11,687 bases of DNA from Candidatus Saccharibacteria bacterium UBA3829 (GCA_002393165.1 DGIF01000056.1:1-11687); one strand, 5' to 3'. Counted from the stretch's first letter, positions 1 through 6,170 are shown. Numbers and translations are program-made. Notes: generated from the sequence alone by a model not told the origin.

Positions 1-926
1 AGGAGCTCACCTACACCTTGGAACGTTTGGCCAGTGATTTGCAAAGTCACGCCCACGCCCACCAGCGGTGCCGACCAAGTCGCAAATGAGGTCAGTTTAG
101 ACCCTTCCATAGTGACGCCAAGCAAATAATCGGAGCCGGAAGGATTTAAGGTTACTGCAGTCTCTATGGTCTCGGCGTCTTTATTACAGTCGCAGGTGCC
201 CGGTTCACATGACGGCTGCTTGATGCAATCCTCGCTCACATTGCGCATCACCACGAAATTCACAGTCTCCCCCGCGTGCGCTTCGTCGTAATCGGTAATA
301 TCGCTAACGTGTTTCATGCCTTCACCATTAATGCCAAGGATATAGTCGCCGGGTTTCAGTCCGGCTCTATCGGCCGGAGAGTCCTCCGCTACTGTTACAA
401 TTTGCACTGGCACCCACTCGACTCGGTTGTCGCTACTGATCGCAAACTGTCCGTCAATAAAGTCCGGCATGCCAGTCCAAGCCAGAACGGTTAAAATCAC
501 CGCCGCGACCAGCCAGTTCATCGTGACCCCGGCGAACAAAATTTTTGTTTTGGCCAGGAAGCTCGCCGCGCCGAAAGTTCCCTTCCTGGTGTCGGCCGCC
601 GATTCCCCGTCCATTTGGCAGAACCCGCCGATCGGCAGCCAGTTCAAGCTGAAAATCATGCCTTTTTGTACGAGACTTGATTTCTCACCACTAGAATAAA
701 CGACTTTCGAGAGTTTGTCTTTCTCCCACTCGGATTTTGGCAGACGTCGCCACTTGCCGGTCTTCGGATCCTTAATCCACGCCATCGCTCGCGGCGGAAA
801 ACCAATCCCGAATTCGAGCACGTTTACACCATTTCTTCTGGCGGCCACAAAATGCCCTAGCTCGTGCAAAACCACTAATATCATTAGTACCAGAAGCCCG
901 ACAACGATACCGATAAAAATATCCAT
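1..926 (-). CDS. rseP: Site-2 zinc metalloprotease, RseP/M50B family (partial, C-terminus beyond window)
   Basis: This is an intramembrane zinc protease that would cleave membrane-anchored substrates such as anti-sigma factors or signal-peptide remnants. The ATG at 926 opens 308 codons that run off the window start. Residues 5-27 form a membrane helix carrying the zinc-binding HELGH motif (21-25), followed by GIGFPP (40-45) and NWLPIGGF (95-102). A second membrane segment with GVTMN lies around 129-150. A PDZ domain follows, with DSPADRAGLKPGD at 182-194. The second catalytic motif and the last helices lie outside the window. About 40 extra residues (roughly 48-88) separate HELGH from the NWLPIGG strand. 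A Cys cluster (C234, C240, C245, C247) sits in the extracytoplasmic PDZ region, which is unusual. The start lies 12 bases after the uppS stop, so the gene is probably the last or a late gene of that operon. No clear Shine-Dalgarno precedes it. The family call is firm; the substrate is unknown. Confidence 0.93.
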   Translation of the reverse strand, partial: MDIFIGIVVGLLVLMILVVLHELGHFVAARRNGVNVLEFGIGFPPRAMAWIKDPKTGKWRRLPKSEWEKDKLSKVVYSSGEKSSLVQKGMIFSLNWLPIGGFCQMDGESAADTRKGTFGAASFLAKTKILFAGVTMNWLVAAVILTVLAWTGMPDFIDGQFAISSDNRVEWVPVQIVTVAEDSPADRAGLKPGDYILGINGEGMKHVSDITDYDEAHAGETVNFVVMRNVSEDCIKQPSCEPGTCDCNKDAETIETAVTLNPSGSDYLLGVTMEGSKLTSFATWSAPLVGVGVTLQITGQTFQGVGEL

Positions 927-938
927 AAACTTATTATA

Positions 939-1607
939 TCACTTCCCGAACCGACGGTCACGTTTTTCATATACCGCTACAATGTCGGCGATATCTTTCC
1001 CGCTCATTTCCGGGAAATATTTTTCCATAAAATAGAACTCGGCATAGGCGCTGCGCCACAGCATAAAACCAGAAATTCTCTGCTCGCCCGAAGTGCGGAC
1101 CACCATGTCCACGTCTGGCACCTCCGGATGGTATAGATGTTTGCGGATAGTTTCCGGCGTGATTTCGCCCTCTACTTCGCTAGCAATCTGCGCCGCGTCG
1201 GCAATTTCCTGTTCCCCACCATAGTTAAAGCAAAAGCAGACTGTAATTCCGGTGCAATCGGCCGTAATTTTTTCGGCCTGCTCTAATATGCTGATCAGTT
1301 TTGGCGAGAGTCGTTTTCTAGATCCTAAGAATAGCACCCTGGCGTTATTTTTGGCCATCTCTTCGGCGTATTTTAAGCCCTGGTTTTTCGCGAGAGCCAT
1401 CAAATAAGATACTTCCTCGGCGCTCCGACCCCAGTTTTCAGTAGAAAAAATGTAAAAAGTCAGAAATTTCACGCCTACTGCCGCTGCAGCACGAGTGAGC
1501 TCCTTGAACGTATCAAGTCCTTTTTTGTGCCCTTCCAGAGTTGGCAGGCCACGCTCCTTAGCCCAACGACGATTGCCGTCGGCAATAATCCCGATATGTT
1601 CGATCAT
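939..1607 (-). CDS. uppS: Isoprenyl transferase (undecaprenyl diphosphate synthase family)
   Basis: This cis-prenyltransferase condenses isopentenyl diphosphate onto an allylic diphosphate to build the lipid carrier for cell-wall and surface-glycan precursors. It is expected to be cytoplasmic and membrane-associated. Its 222 residues are somewhat short for the family (about 240-255). Diagnostic motifs: HIGIIADGNRRWA at 4-16 with the catalytic Asp10, FSTENW at 54-59, FNYGGEQEI at 127-135, and RTSGEQRIS at 171-179 followed by FMLW and YAEFYF. Its ATG overlaps the frr stop codon in an ATGA arrangement (1604-1607), which implies translational coupling. The usual partners between frr/uppS and the protease in other bacteria, cdsA and dxr, are absent here. 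The isoprenoid precursor source is therefore not explained by this locus. Confidence 0.96.
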   Translation of the reverse strand: MIEHIGIIADGNRRWAKERGLPTLEGHKKGLDTFKELTRAAAAVGVKFLTFYIFSTENWGRSAEEVSYLMALAKNQGLKYAEEMAKNNARVLFLGSRKRLSPKLISILEQAEKITADCTGITVCFCFNYGGEQEIADAAQIASEVEGEITPETIRKHLYHPEVPDVDMVVRTSGEQRISGFMLWRSAYAEFYFMEKYFPEMSGKDIADIVAVYEKRDRRFGK

Positions 1608-2149
1608 ATCTTCATGATTTCCTCAGATTTGGCTTTAAATGCCGTATCGATCTTGTCGCTGAACTCTTTCGTGAGGTCGTCGATCTCTTTCTCAGCGCGC
1701 TTTTTGACATCTTCGCCGAGCTCTTCCGCGGCCTTGATGCCTTTTCTAGCGTCCTCGCGCACGTTCCGAATTGCGATCTTAGCCTGCTCGACTTTTCCGG
1801 AAACAGTCTTAACGATCTCCCGGCGTCGTTCCTCAGTCAAAGCCGGAATCGGCACACGGATGACGCGACCATCATCAGCTGGGTTAAGTCCTAGTGTCTG
1901 ATCCGCGCGGATTGCTGAAGCGATCGCCTGGATAGTCGACGGGTCGAATGGCGTGATGACGAGCAATGTCCCATCTGCCGCCGTCACATTGGCTACCTGT
2001 CCAAGCGGCATAAACTGGCCGTAGGCCTCAACCTTCACGCCGGACAACATGTCCGGATGCGCCCGTCCGGTCCTAACTTTTTTCATTTCATCATTAAATC
2101 GAACGACGACTTCCTCCATCGCTTTGCGCTCTTTGCTAGTATCGAACAT
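1604..2149 (-). CDS. frr: Ribosome recycling factor
   Basis: RRF acts with EF-G to split post-termination ribosomes. The product is 181 residues, normal for the family (about 185). The RTGRAHP segment (26-32) matches the conserved RTGRA signature. The C-terminal half (about 105-181) is the charged helical domain with EERRREIVK. I chose the ATG at 2149 over one 8 codons upstream (2173). It follows a perfect AAGGAG with a 5-base spacer and gives the family's N-terminal length, and the upstream option would start inside the probable promoter. The gene is separated from tsf by a long hairpin and has its own likely extended -10 element, so it seems to begin a second transcription unit (frr-uppS-rseP). 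pyrH, normally between tsf and frr, is missing. Confidence 0.97.
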   Translation of the reverse strand: MFDTSKERKAMEEVVVRFNDEMKKVRTGRAHPDMLSGVKVEAYGQFMPLGQVANVTAADGTLLVITPFDPSTIQAIASAIRADQTLGLNPADDGRVIRVPIPALTEERRREIVKTVSGKVEQAKIAIRNVREDARKGIKAAEELGEDVKKRAEKEIDDLTKEFSDKIDTAFKAKSEEIMKI

Positions 2150-2172
2150 AAAAACTCCTTTTTTATAAGACA

Positions 2173-2181
2173 ATTATAACA
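2173..2181 (-). promoter_or_regulatory. Extended -10 promoter for frr-uppS-rseP
   Basis: Read on the minus strand this is TGTTATAAT, a perfect -10 hexamer with the TG extension. No good -35 is seen at 17 bases. Predicted transcription start is near 2166, leaving a leader of about 16 bases that contains the AAGGAG site of frr. It lies just downstream of the hairpin at 2191-2294. Confidence 0.6.
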
Positions 2182-2190
2182 TAAAAATAA

Positions 2191-2294
2191 CAAAAAATAT
2201 CTCTTCGGGGATGAGTCTCTCGCTTATGCCTTCACGAGATTCGGGCTCGTTACGCCTCGGCGGTGGCCTCAGAAGCCCCTTAGAGATATTTTTG
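2191..2294 (-). terminator. Long structured hairpin between tsf and frr, probable terminator or attenuator RNA element
   Basis: A perfect 12-bp stem pairs 2193-2204 with 2282-2293. It is extended by GGGG (2207-2210) with CCCC (2276-2279) and TGAG (2212-2215) with CTCA (2268-2271). The ~50-nt interior can form further small stems, for example 5 bp between 2234-2238 and 2246-2250 with a 7-nt loop. In the minus-strand transcript the 3' arm ends in a run of U, as an intrinsic terminator would, but the loop is much longer and more structured than needed. It lies 10 bases after the tsf stop, so it most likely ends the rpsB-tsf message or modulates read-through into frr. Confidence 0.6.
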
Positions 2295-2304
2295 TTCTTT
2301 GCTA

Positions 2305-2895
2305 TTACTCAGTTACGCCAAGCTCAATGCGCTTAAATTGCTTCACAGTGATGTTTTCACCAGTTTTTGCGATGGCTTCCTTGATAAACTGCTCGACAGT
2401 CTTGGTATCATCCAAGATATACGGCTGATTCATCAAGACCTTATCGGCGAAAGCTTTCTTCACCTGGCCCTCAAGGATCTTATCCTTCATATTCTCTGGC
2501 CCCTTGAAATTAGCTTCAAGTTCGGCAATTTTCGCGGCGCGAGCTTCCTCTGGGATGTCCTCTTCAGACACGTAGAGTGGAGCCATTGATGCAACTTGCA
2601 TCGCAATTTGATGAGCGAGCGTCTTGAACTCGTCGGTTTTTGCCACAAAAGAAGTTTCGCAGTTCACTTCCACGATTGCGCCGAGACGGCCATCATGAAT
2701 GTAAGCCTCTACTAAGCCCTCGCGCGTCTCGCGATCGCCGCGTTTTTCAGCCTTAGTTAGGCCTTTCTTTCGCATTGCCTCGAGCGCCTTGTCAAAATCG
2801 CCGTCTGCTTCGACCAACGCCTTCTTAGCGTCGGTGAGTCCGGCGCCCGAAAGCTCCTTTAGCTTTTTAATTTGTTCAACTGAAATTTCAGCCAT
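2305..2895 (-). CDS. tsf: Translation elongation factor Ts
   Basis: EF-Ts is the guanine nucleotide exchange factor that regenerates EF-Tu-GTP. At 196 residues it is the short form (Thermus-like), with one main core subdomain rather than the longer E. coli form of about 283. The N-terminal UBA-like domain spans about 1-45, with the typical LSGAGLTDAKKAL at 15-27. The EF-Tu-contacting motif reads VNCETSFVA at 77-85, so the usual TDFV is TSFV (Ser82 in place of Asp). The ATG at 2895 is preceded by AAGGAGG with an 8-base spacer. It follows rpsB by 33 bases in the conserved rpsB-tsf order and is co-transcribed with it. The hairpin at 2191-2294 lies immediately downstream. Confidence 0.97.
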   Translation of the reverse strand: MAEISVEQIKKLKELSGAGLTDAKKALVEADGDFDKALEAMRKKGLTKAEKRGDRETREGLVEAYIHDGRLGAIVEVNCETSFVAKTDEFKTLAHQIAMQVASMAPLYVSEEDIPEEARAAKIAELEANFKGPENMKDKILEGQVKKAFADKVLMNQPYILDDTKTVEQFIKEAIAKTGENITVKQFKRIELGVTE

Positions 2896-2928
2896 AGTTT
2901 TTGCCTCCTTAAACTTAATTTACGCAAT

Positions 2929-3615
2929 TTATTTCTTGCCTTCTTTGATCGCTTCAATGAAATAATCAAGAGCCAACTTGGTCGCCTTGATCGAGTCGTC
3001 ATTCATTGGAATGACATAGTTAATATTGGACGGATCGACGTTGCTGTCAGTTAGCGCCACGACCGGAATATTTAGCACGTTTGCCTCGCGTACAGCGTTC
3101 TTGTCTTCGTTCGCGTCGGTGACAATTAGAAGCGCTGGCTGTTCGGTCATGTCTTTGATACCGCTGTAGCGCTCATTTAGCATATCAATTTCTTCTTGAT
3201 AGCGCTGAACCTCAAGCTTCGAGTAGCGATTTTCGAGCTCGCCAGATGCCATGCGACGCTCCAGGTCTTTAAGCTTCTTGATTTGGCGATTGACGGTCTC
3301 GACGTTCGTCAAAGTTCCGCCGACCCAACGCTCGGTTACGTACGGCATTTCTACGGACTCAGCGGCCTCACGCACGATGCCCTTCATCTGCTTCTTGGTG
3401 CCGACGAATAGCACCTTTTTGCCGGCCTTTACGGTCTCGGTGATTTTTGGCAAAGCCGCCTCAAAACCTTCAGCGGTTTTCTCCAAGTTGATAACGTGCG
3501 CGTCCTGGCGCTTGCTATGGATATATGGCGCCATCTTCGGGTGCCAGCGGCTCGTCTTGTGCCCAAAATGAGCCCCAGCTTCAAACAGAGCCTTCATATC
3601 GACATTCACTGTCAT
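2929..3615 (-). CDS. rpsB: 30S ribosomal protein S2
   Basis: S2 is a structural protein of the small subunit, positioned near the head and platform. With the ATG at 3615 it has 228 residues, normal for the family. The signature HFGHKTSRWHPKMAPYI lies at 16-32, and later family segments include LFVGTKKQ, RWVGGTLTN and ALTDSNVDP. An in-frame start 11 codons upstream (3648) is less likely, because AAAGGA sits 6 bases before the ATG at 3615 and the extra N-terminal residues are not part of the family. The gene is transcribed from a near-consensus promoter at 3698-3726, with a leader of about 75 bases that can fold into a hairpin. tsf follows in the same unit. Confidence 0.97.
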   Translation of the reverse strand: MTVNVDMKALFEAGAHFGHKTSRWHPKMAPYIHSKRQDAHVINLEKTAEGFEAALPKITETVKAGKKVLFVGTKKQMKGIVREAAESVEMPYVTERWVGGTLTNVETVNRQIKKLKDLERRMASGELENRYSKLEVQRYQEEIDMLNERYSGIKDMTEQPALLIVTDANEDKNAVREANVLNIPVVALTDSNVDPSNINYVIPMNDDSIKATKLALDYFIEAIKEGKK

Positions 3616-3633
3616 ATGATTTCCTTTCTCTTC

Positions 3634-3671
3634 GTTCCCAGGCTTCACTCACGAGGAAATCCCCCAGGAAC
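3634..3671 (-). promoter_or_regulatory. Hairpin in the rpsB mRNA leader
   Basis: In the minus-strand RNA, positions 3671-3663 pair with 3642-3634 as a 9-bp stem that includes two G-U pairs, around a 20-nt loop. It lies between the predicted transcription start (about 3691) and the ribosome-binding site (about 3622-3627). This would suit an S2 autoregulatory leader, but no protein-binding motif is recognised. Confidence 0.35.
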
Positions 3672-3697
3672 TGTTTCGTTAAATAATATATAATTCC

Positions 3698-3726
3698 ATT
3701 ATATCACACCTTTACTTTTTAGTCAA
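3698..3726 (-). promoter_or_regulatory. Promoter of rpsB-tsf
   Basis: On the minus strand: -35 TTGACT (3721-3726), a 17-bp spacer and -10 TATAAT (3698-3703) preceded by TGA, giving an extended -10. It is nearly consensus, as expected for ribosomal protein genes. It physically overlaps the rpmE promoter on the other strand. Confidence 0.85.
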
Positions 3727-3739
3727 GGCGTGCTATAAT
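3711..3739 (+). promoter_or_regulatory. Promoter of rpmE
   Basis: -35 TTTACT (3711-3716), a 17-bp spacer and -10 TATAAT (3734-3739) with the extension TGC (3731-3733). The predicted start, 5-8 bases after the -10, falls at about 3744-3747, only 4-7 bases before the rpmE ATG. Confidence 0.8.
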
Positions 3740-3750
3740 GATCACTAGTT

Positions 3751-4086
3751 ATGAGTAAAACAGATTTACACCCGAAAGATTATCGTGCTGTCGTCTTTAT
3801 GGACGAGGCTGCGAAGTTTTCGTTCCTCACGAAATCGACTGCGAAGAGCGAAGAGACCATCAAGTGGGAAGATGGCAACGAGTATCCGCTAGTAAAGATT
3901 CAGATCTCTAGCGCTTCTCATCCATTCTTCACCGGTGAAGAAAAGATTATCGACACCGAGGGTCGTGTAGACCGCTTTAAGGCTCGCGCCGCTAAAGCCG
4001 CCAAGCTCAAAACCGCTTTGGAAAACAAAGCCAAAAAAGCAGCAAAGGCCGCTGAGAAAAAGTCAAAGTCTGGTGACGAACAATAA
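3751..4086 (+). CDS. rpmE: 50S ribosomal protein L31, type B, with Lys/Ala-rich C-terminal extension
   Basis: L31 sits on the large subunit and bridges to the small-subunit head. The protein has 111 residues. The first ~78 match the type B family: LHPKDYRAVVFMD (6-18), TIKWEDGNEYPL (36-47), SSASHPFFTGEEK (53-65) and GRVDRFKAR (71-79). There are no cysteines, as expected for the zinc-free B type. Residues ~80-111 are a basic Ala/Lys-rich tail, probably helical, not present in the shorter canonical forms. The ATG lies only about 4-7 bases after the predicted transcription start and has no Shine-Dalgarno, so the mRNA looks leaderless. A strong intrinsic terminator follows the stop codon directly, so it is a single-gene unit divergent from rpsB. 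Confidence 0.95.
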   Translation: MSKTDLHPKDYRAVVFMDEAAKFSFLTKSTAKSEETIKWEDGNEYPLVKIQISSASHPFFTGEEKIIDTEGRVDRFKARAAKAAKLKTALENKAKKAAKAAEKKSKSGDEQ

Positions 4087-4110
4087 AATAACCCTTCGGG
4101 GTTATTTTTT
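4085..4110 (+). terminator. Intrinsic terminator of rpmE, probably bidirectional
   Basis: The stem AATAACCC (4087-4094) pairs with GGGTTATT (4099-4106) around a TTCG tetraloop (4095-4098). It can be extended by A-T pairs and is followed by a T run to 4110. On the minus strand the arm ends in TTATTTTATT, so it can also stop transcription from the surface-protein unit at 4171-6124. Confidence 0.88.
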
Positions 4111-4111
4111 C

Positions 4112-4144
4112 GTTGGGCACCCTCGCAGTTTTAGAGTGCCCAAC
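4112..4144. terminator. Second hairpin downstream of the surface-protein unit
   Basis: A perfect 9-bp inverted repeat, GTTGGGCAC (4112-4120) and GTGCCCAAC (4136-4144), has a 15-nt loop. On the minus strand it lies about 27 bases after the stop codon of the gene ending at 4171 and is followed by GAAAAAAT, not a U run. It may work in tandem with the neighbouring rpmE terminator or protect the mRNA 3' end. Confidence 0.5.
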
Positions 4145-4170
4145 AGACAAATGTAGAGTATGCTGAGAAA

Positions 4171-5052
4171 TTAACGCCGTTTCTTTGGATCGCTCTTGCG
4201 GCCGCTCGCGATAATTCCGAGCGCCACCACGCCCAGCGTGAAGAACATGATTAGGCCAGTGGTGAGATAGTCCTCACTGGAAATGTTGAGGTTTTGGAAC
4301 AATCCACCAGTGTCCGGTGCGCCAGCGTCCGGTACTTCCGTGGCAGTGTAATCAATCGTCAAAGTGAACGGTACATAAAGCGTGTTGCCATCAGCATCTT
4401 TTGCCACGATCATGATGGTGTAGGTGCCGCTGGGCTTTCCGGCAAGCGAAGCCGAAACCACGTCCCCAGCCTCGAGTTCATCGCGGTTCAGGGTCCCGAT
4501 CAGTTCGTTATCAAGATAAAAATCGGCAGTGCTGACGTCGTAGCCAAAGTCATCAACTGAGATGTCATACGCGCCGGTTACCGGATTAATCGTATATGAC
4601 GCCGTTAGCGGCAGATACAAAAACTCAATATAGCCTTCTGGTGACGGCACGCCGTCATCTCCAATCGCTTCCGCAGTGATGATGTATTTGCCATACTTTG
4701 TGACTGTAAACTCGATATTTTCTATGGTGCCCGGCGTGTCCGGGTCCAAATTGTCGTACGTCGCGAGATCGGTCGTCTCGCCGGTGTCGACATGGGTTTG
4801 GGTTAAGGCAACTTCGGTGGCGTTTTCATATTGTATCGTCACCGTATAGTTTGGGAAAGTGATCGTTTTCCCGTCTTCCGGTGAGCTTAGCCCCACCGCT
4901 GGCGTGCTCCCCACTACACGCACCACCACAGTGTCGGTCACGGCCGACAATGCACTGGCTCCTGGGCTTGGGATGTTCGCAGCGACCACCGTCATCGTGC
5001 CCACTGCAAATAGACCGACCGCGCCAAGAAGCCTTTTCTTTGCTTTTTTCAT
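4171..5052 (-). CDS. Secreted Ig-like surface protein with APDTG-type C-terminal anchor
   Basis: No specific function is recognised. The 293 residues start with a signal peptide (basic KKAKKR, hydrophobic core about 9-25, probable cleavage near ASA at 32-34). Two or more beta-rich, Ig/cadherin-like segments follow: about 50-148 (SPEDGKTITFPNYTVTIQYENA onward, first and last residues only shown in part) and about 150-235. The C-terminus has APDTG (245-249), a 13-residue spacer, a membrane helix (about 263-283) and a basic tail, RKSDPKKRR. This resembles a sortase-type sorting signal with a variant xPDTG motif, but simple membrane anchoring is also possible. The extracellular part is acidic. 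A weak GAGTAGAG ribosome-binding site precedes the ATG. It lies 64 bases after the DUF916-like gene and is presumably co-transcribed with it. A role in cell-surface adhesion or assembly is inference. Confidence 0.85.
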   Translation of the reverse strand: MKKAKKRLLGAVGLFAVGTMTVVAANIPSPGASALSAVTDTVVVRVVGSTPAVGLSSPEDGKTITFPNYTVTIQYENATEVALTQTHVDTGETTDLATYDNLDPDTPGTIENIEFTVTKYGKYIITAEAIGDDGVPSPEGYIEFLYLPLTASYTINPVTGAYDISVDDFGYDVSTADFYLDNELIGTLNRDELEAGDVVSASLAGKPSGTYTIMIVAKDADGNTLYVPFTLTIDYTATEVPDAGAPDTGGLFQNLNISSEDYLTTGLIMFFTLGVVALGIIASGRKSDPKKRR

Positions 5053-5116
5053 ACTCTACTCTTTATGTTTTATGTTTATTTTGGCCGCGCTTACTGCTCC
5101 ACACAGCGACGCTAAT

Positions 5117-6124
5117 CTATATCATGAATCTAGATCGGCGTTCTCGACGCTTCCTTACCATAATTATAATCCACAAAATTATGGCTGTCAATAGTAAAAC
5201 CATAACTACAATAATTGGTGCCGGTAAAATCAAAATTATTTGCGATATCGTCTCGCTCTCACCGGCCGCCGACACCGTCCAAGTTGCTTTAAACAGCCCA
5301 AAATACGGCGTCTCTTCCCATTTATCTGATACTGCGAGTTCGGCGTCCGGTATAATAGAAATTCTTGCAGTACTCGACGGCGTTTCGTAATAAACTTGCC
5401 CAAATACGCCTTCAACCTTCAAGTTGCCACCCGCCGTGAAATCTACGTTACCAGTGTTTTTGACTTTGCCGACGGCATTGATGATGTTTTTAGTATTGCC
5501 ATCAGTGTCGGTAAGCGAGCGATGGATTTCAGTGCTGGTTATCTCAGCGGAAGTAATTGTTTCGCCGTTAGATCGCCCGTAAACCACTAGGCCTGGGCTC
5601 GCCTCGGTTTTGATGCCACCAGAATTTGTCGTGCTAGATAGAGTGTGGGCGAAAAGCACCGCATATTGTCCGCCAGCCGGAATACTATCTGGTGTCGTGA
5701 TTCTGTACTCTACCACTACACTTTCGCCTGGCCCGGCATTGAATTTCGGGCTCGTCGTGTACGCGCCGTCTGGCCCCTTAAAAGTAATCCAGCGCGTCAT
5801 TTGGGTATAACTATTCTCCTGGCTAAATCCGAGCTGATACTCACCAGATTCCTCTGAGTATGTGTACGAATATGGCGAAGCATACACCTCAAATGGCATA
5901 TCAGAACTGCCGTTATTGGTCACCTTAAATGAATCTTCGTAGACAACGCTTGGTTGCAACTGCAGAATTTTACTGACTGGGCTAATGCTAATGCTGGTCG
6001 CCACGCCAGTTTCGGTCTCGTTTGTATCATCTTCGGCGTGTGCCATCATCGGCGCGCCGGATATTGTCAGGCCAACCGCCATCAAGATCGCCGCCACTGC
6101 AAATTTATGAAAATTTATCTTCAT
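5117..6124 (-). CDS. DUF916/WxL-interacting-like membrane-anchored surface protein
   Basis: The protein has 335 residues. A signal peptide (1-30, ending AHA) is followed by a low-complexity acidic linker. The first beta domain (about 44-160) has the family pattern: SISPVSKILQLQPSVVYEDSF, then VTNNGSSDMPFEV (partial residues), and RWITF then SIPAGGQYAVLF at 148-158. The second domain (about 178-295) has VKNTGNVDFTAGGNLKVEG and a SIIPDAEL turn. A C-terminal membrane helix (about 297-323) and a basic tail, RKRRERRSR, follow. The architecture is that of DUF916/DUF3324 proteins which, in Firmicutes, support WxL surface proteins. Here the partner may be the downstream Ig-like protein. The ATG follows AAGGAGG with only 3 intervening bases. 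A promoter with an extended -10 and a LexA-like palindrome lies just upstream. The same fold reappears, broken, at 8040-8652. Confidence 0.85.
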   Translation of the reverse strand: MKINFHKFAVAAILMAVGLTISGAPMMAHAEDDTNETETGVATSISISPVSKILQLQPSVVYEDSFKVTNNGSSDMPFEVYASPYSYTYSEESGEYQLGFSQENSYTQMTRWITFKGPDGAYTTSPKFNAGPGESVVVEYRITTPDSIPAGGQYAVLFAHTLSSTTNSGGIKTEASPGLVVYGRSNGETITSAEITSTEIHRSLTDTDGNTKNIINAVGKVKNTGNVDFTAGGNLKVEGVFGQVYYETPSSTARISIIPDAELAVSDKWEETPYFGLFKATWTVSAAGESETISQIILILPAPIIVVMVLLLTAIILWIIIMVRKRRERRSRFMI

Positions 6125-6143
6125 TAGCCTCCTTGTTTATTTC

Positions 6144-6152
6144 ATTATAGCA
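6144..6152 (-). promoter_or_regulatory. Extended -10 promoter of the surface-protein unit
   Basis: The minus strand reads TGCTATAAT, a perfect extended -10. The -35 region (about 6167-6172) is poor. Predicted start is about 6137, giving a leader of about 13 bases that contains AAGGAGG. Confidence 0.7.
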
Positions 6153-6156
6153 TACC

Positions 6157-6170
6157 GGAACTAAAGTTCG
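6157..6170 (-). promoter_or_regulatory. LexA/DinR-box-like inverted repeat (candidate operator)
   Basis: The minus strand reads CGAACTTTAGTTCC. It fits the outer positions of the Gram-positive DinR box (CGAAC-N4-GTTYC), but the inner four bases do not follow the RNRY preference. It sits immediately upstream of the extended -10 in the spacer/-35 region, where a repressor would block RNA polymerase. No regulator gene is in the window. Confidence 0.35.

Noticed and set aside
715..1035. Long open frames on the strand opposite uppS, rpsB, ligA and others
   Set aside because: They lie wholly opposite well-identified genes, lack ribosome-binding sites and have no protein-like character; they are shadows.
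2150..2173. Upstream start of frr (8 extra codons)
   Set aside because: It would start inside the extended -10 promoter, has no ribosome-binding site and adds residues not seen in the family. The ATG at 2149 has an ideal AAGGAG.
2191..2294. Miniature transposon (MITE) with 12-bp terminal inverted repeats
   Set aside because: No target-site duplication flanks the repeats and no second copy occurs in the window. The position between two genes, with a U tract on the transcript, fits a terminator or RNA element better.
3616..3648. Upstream start of rpsB (11 extra codons)
   Set aside because: The ATG at 3615 has AAAGGA at a 6-base spacing and gives the normal S2 N-terminus.
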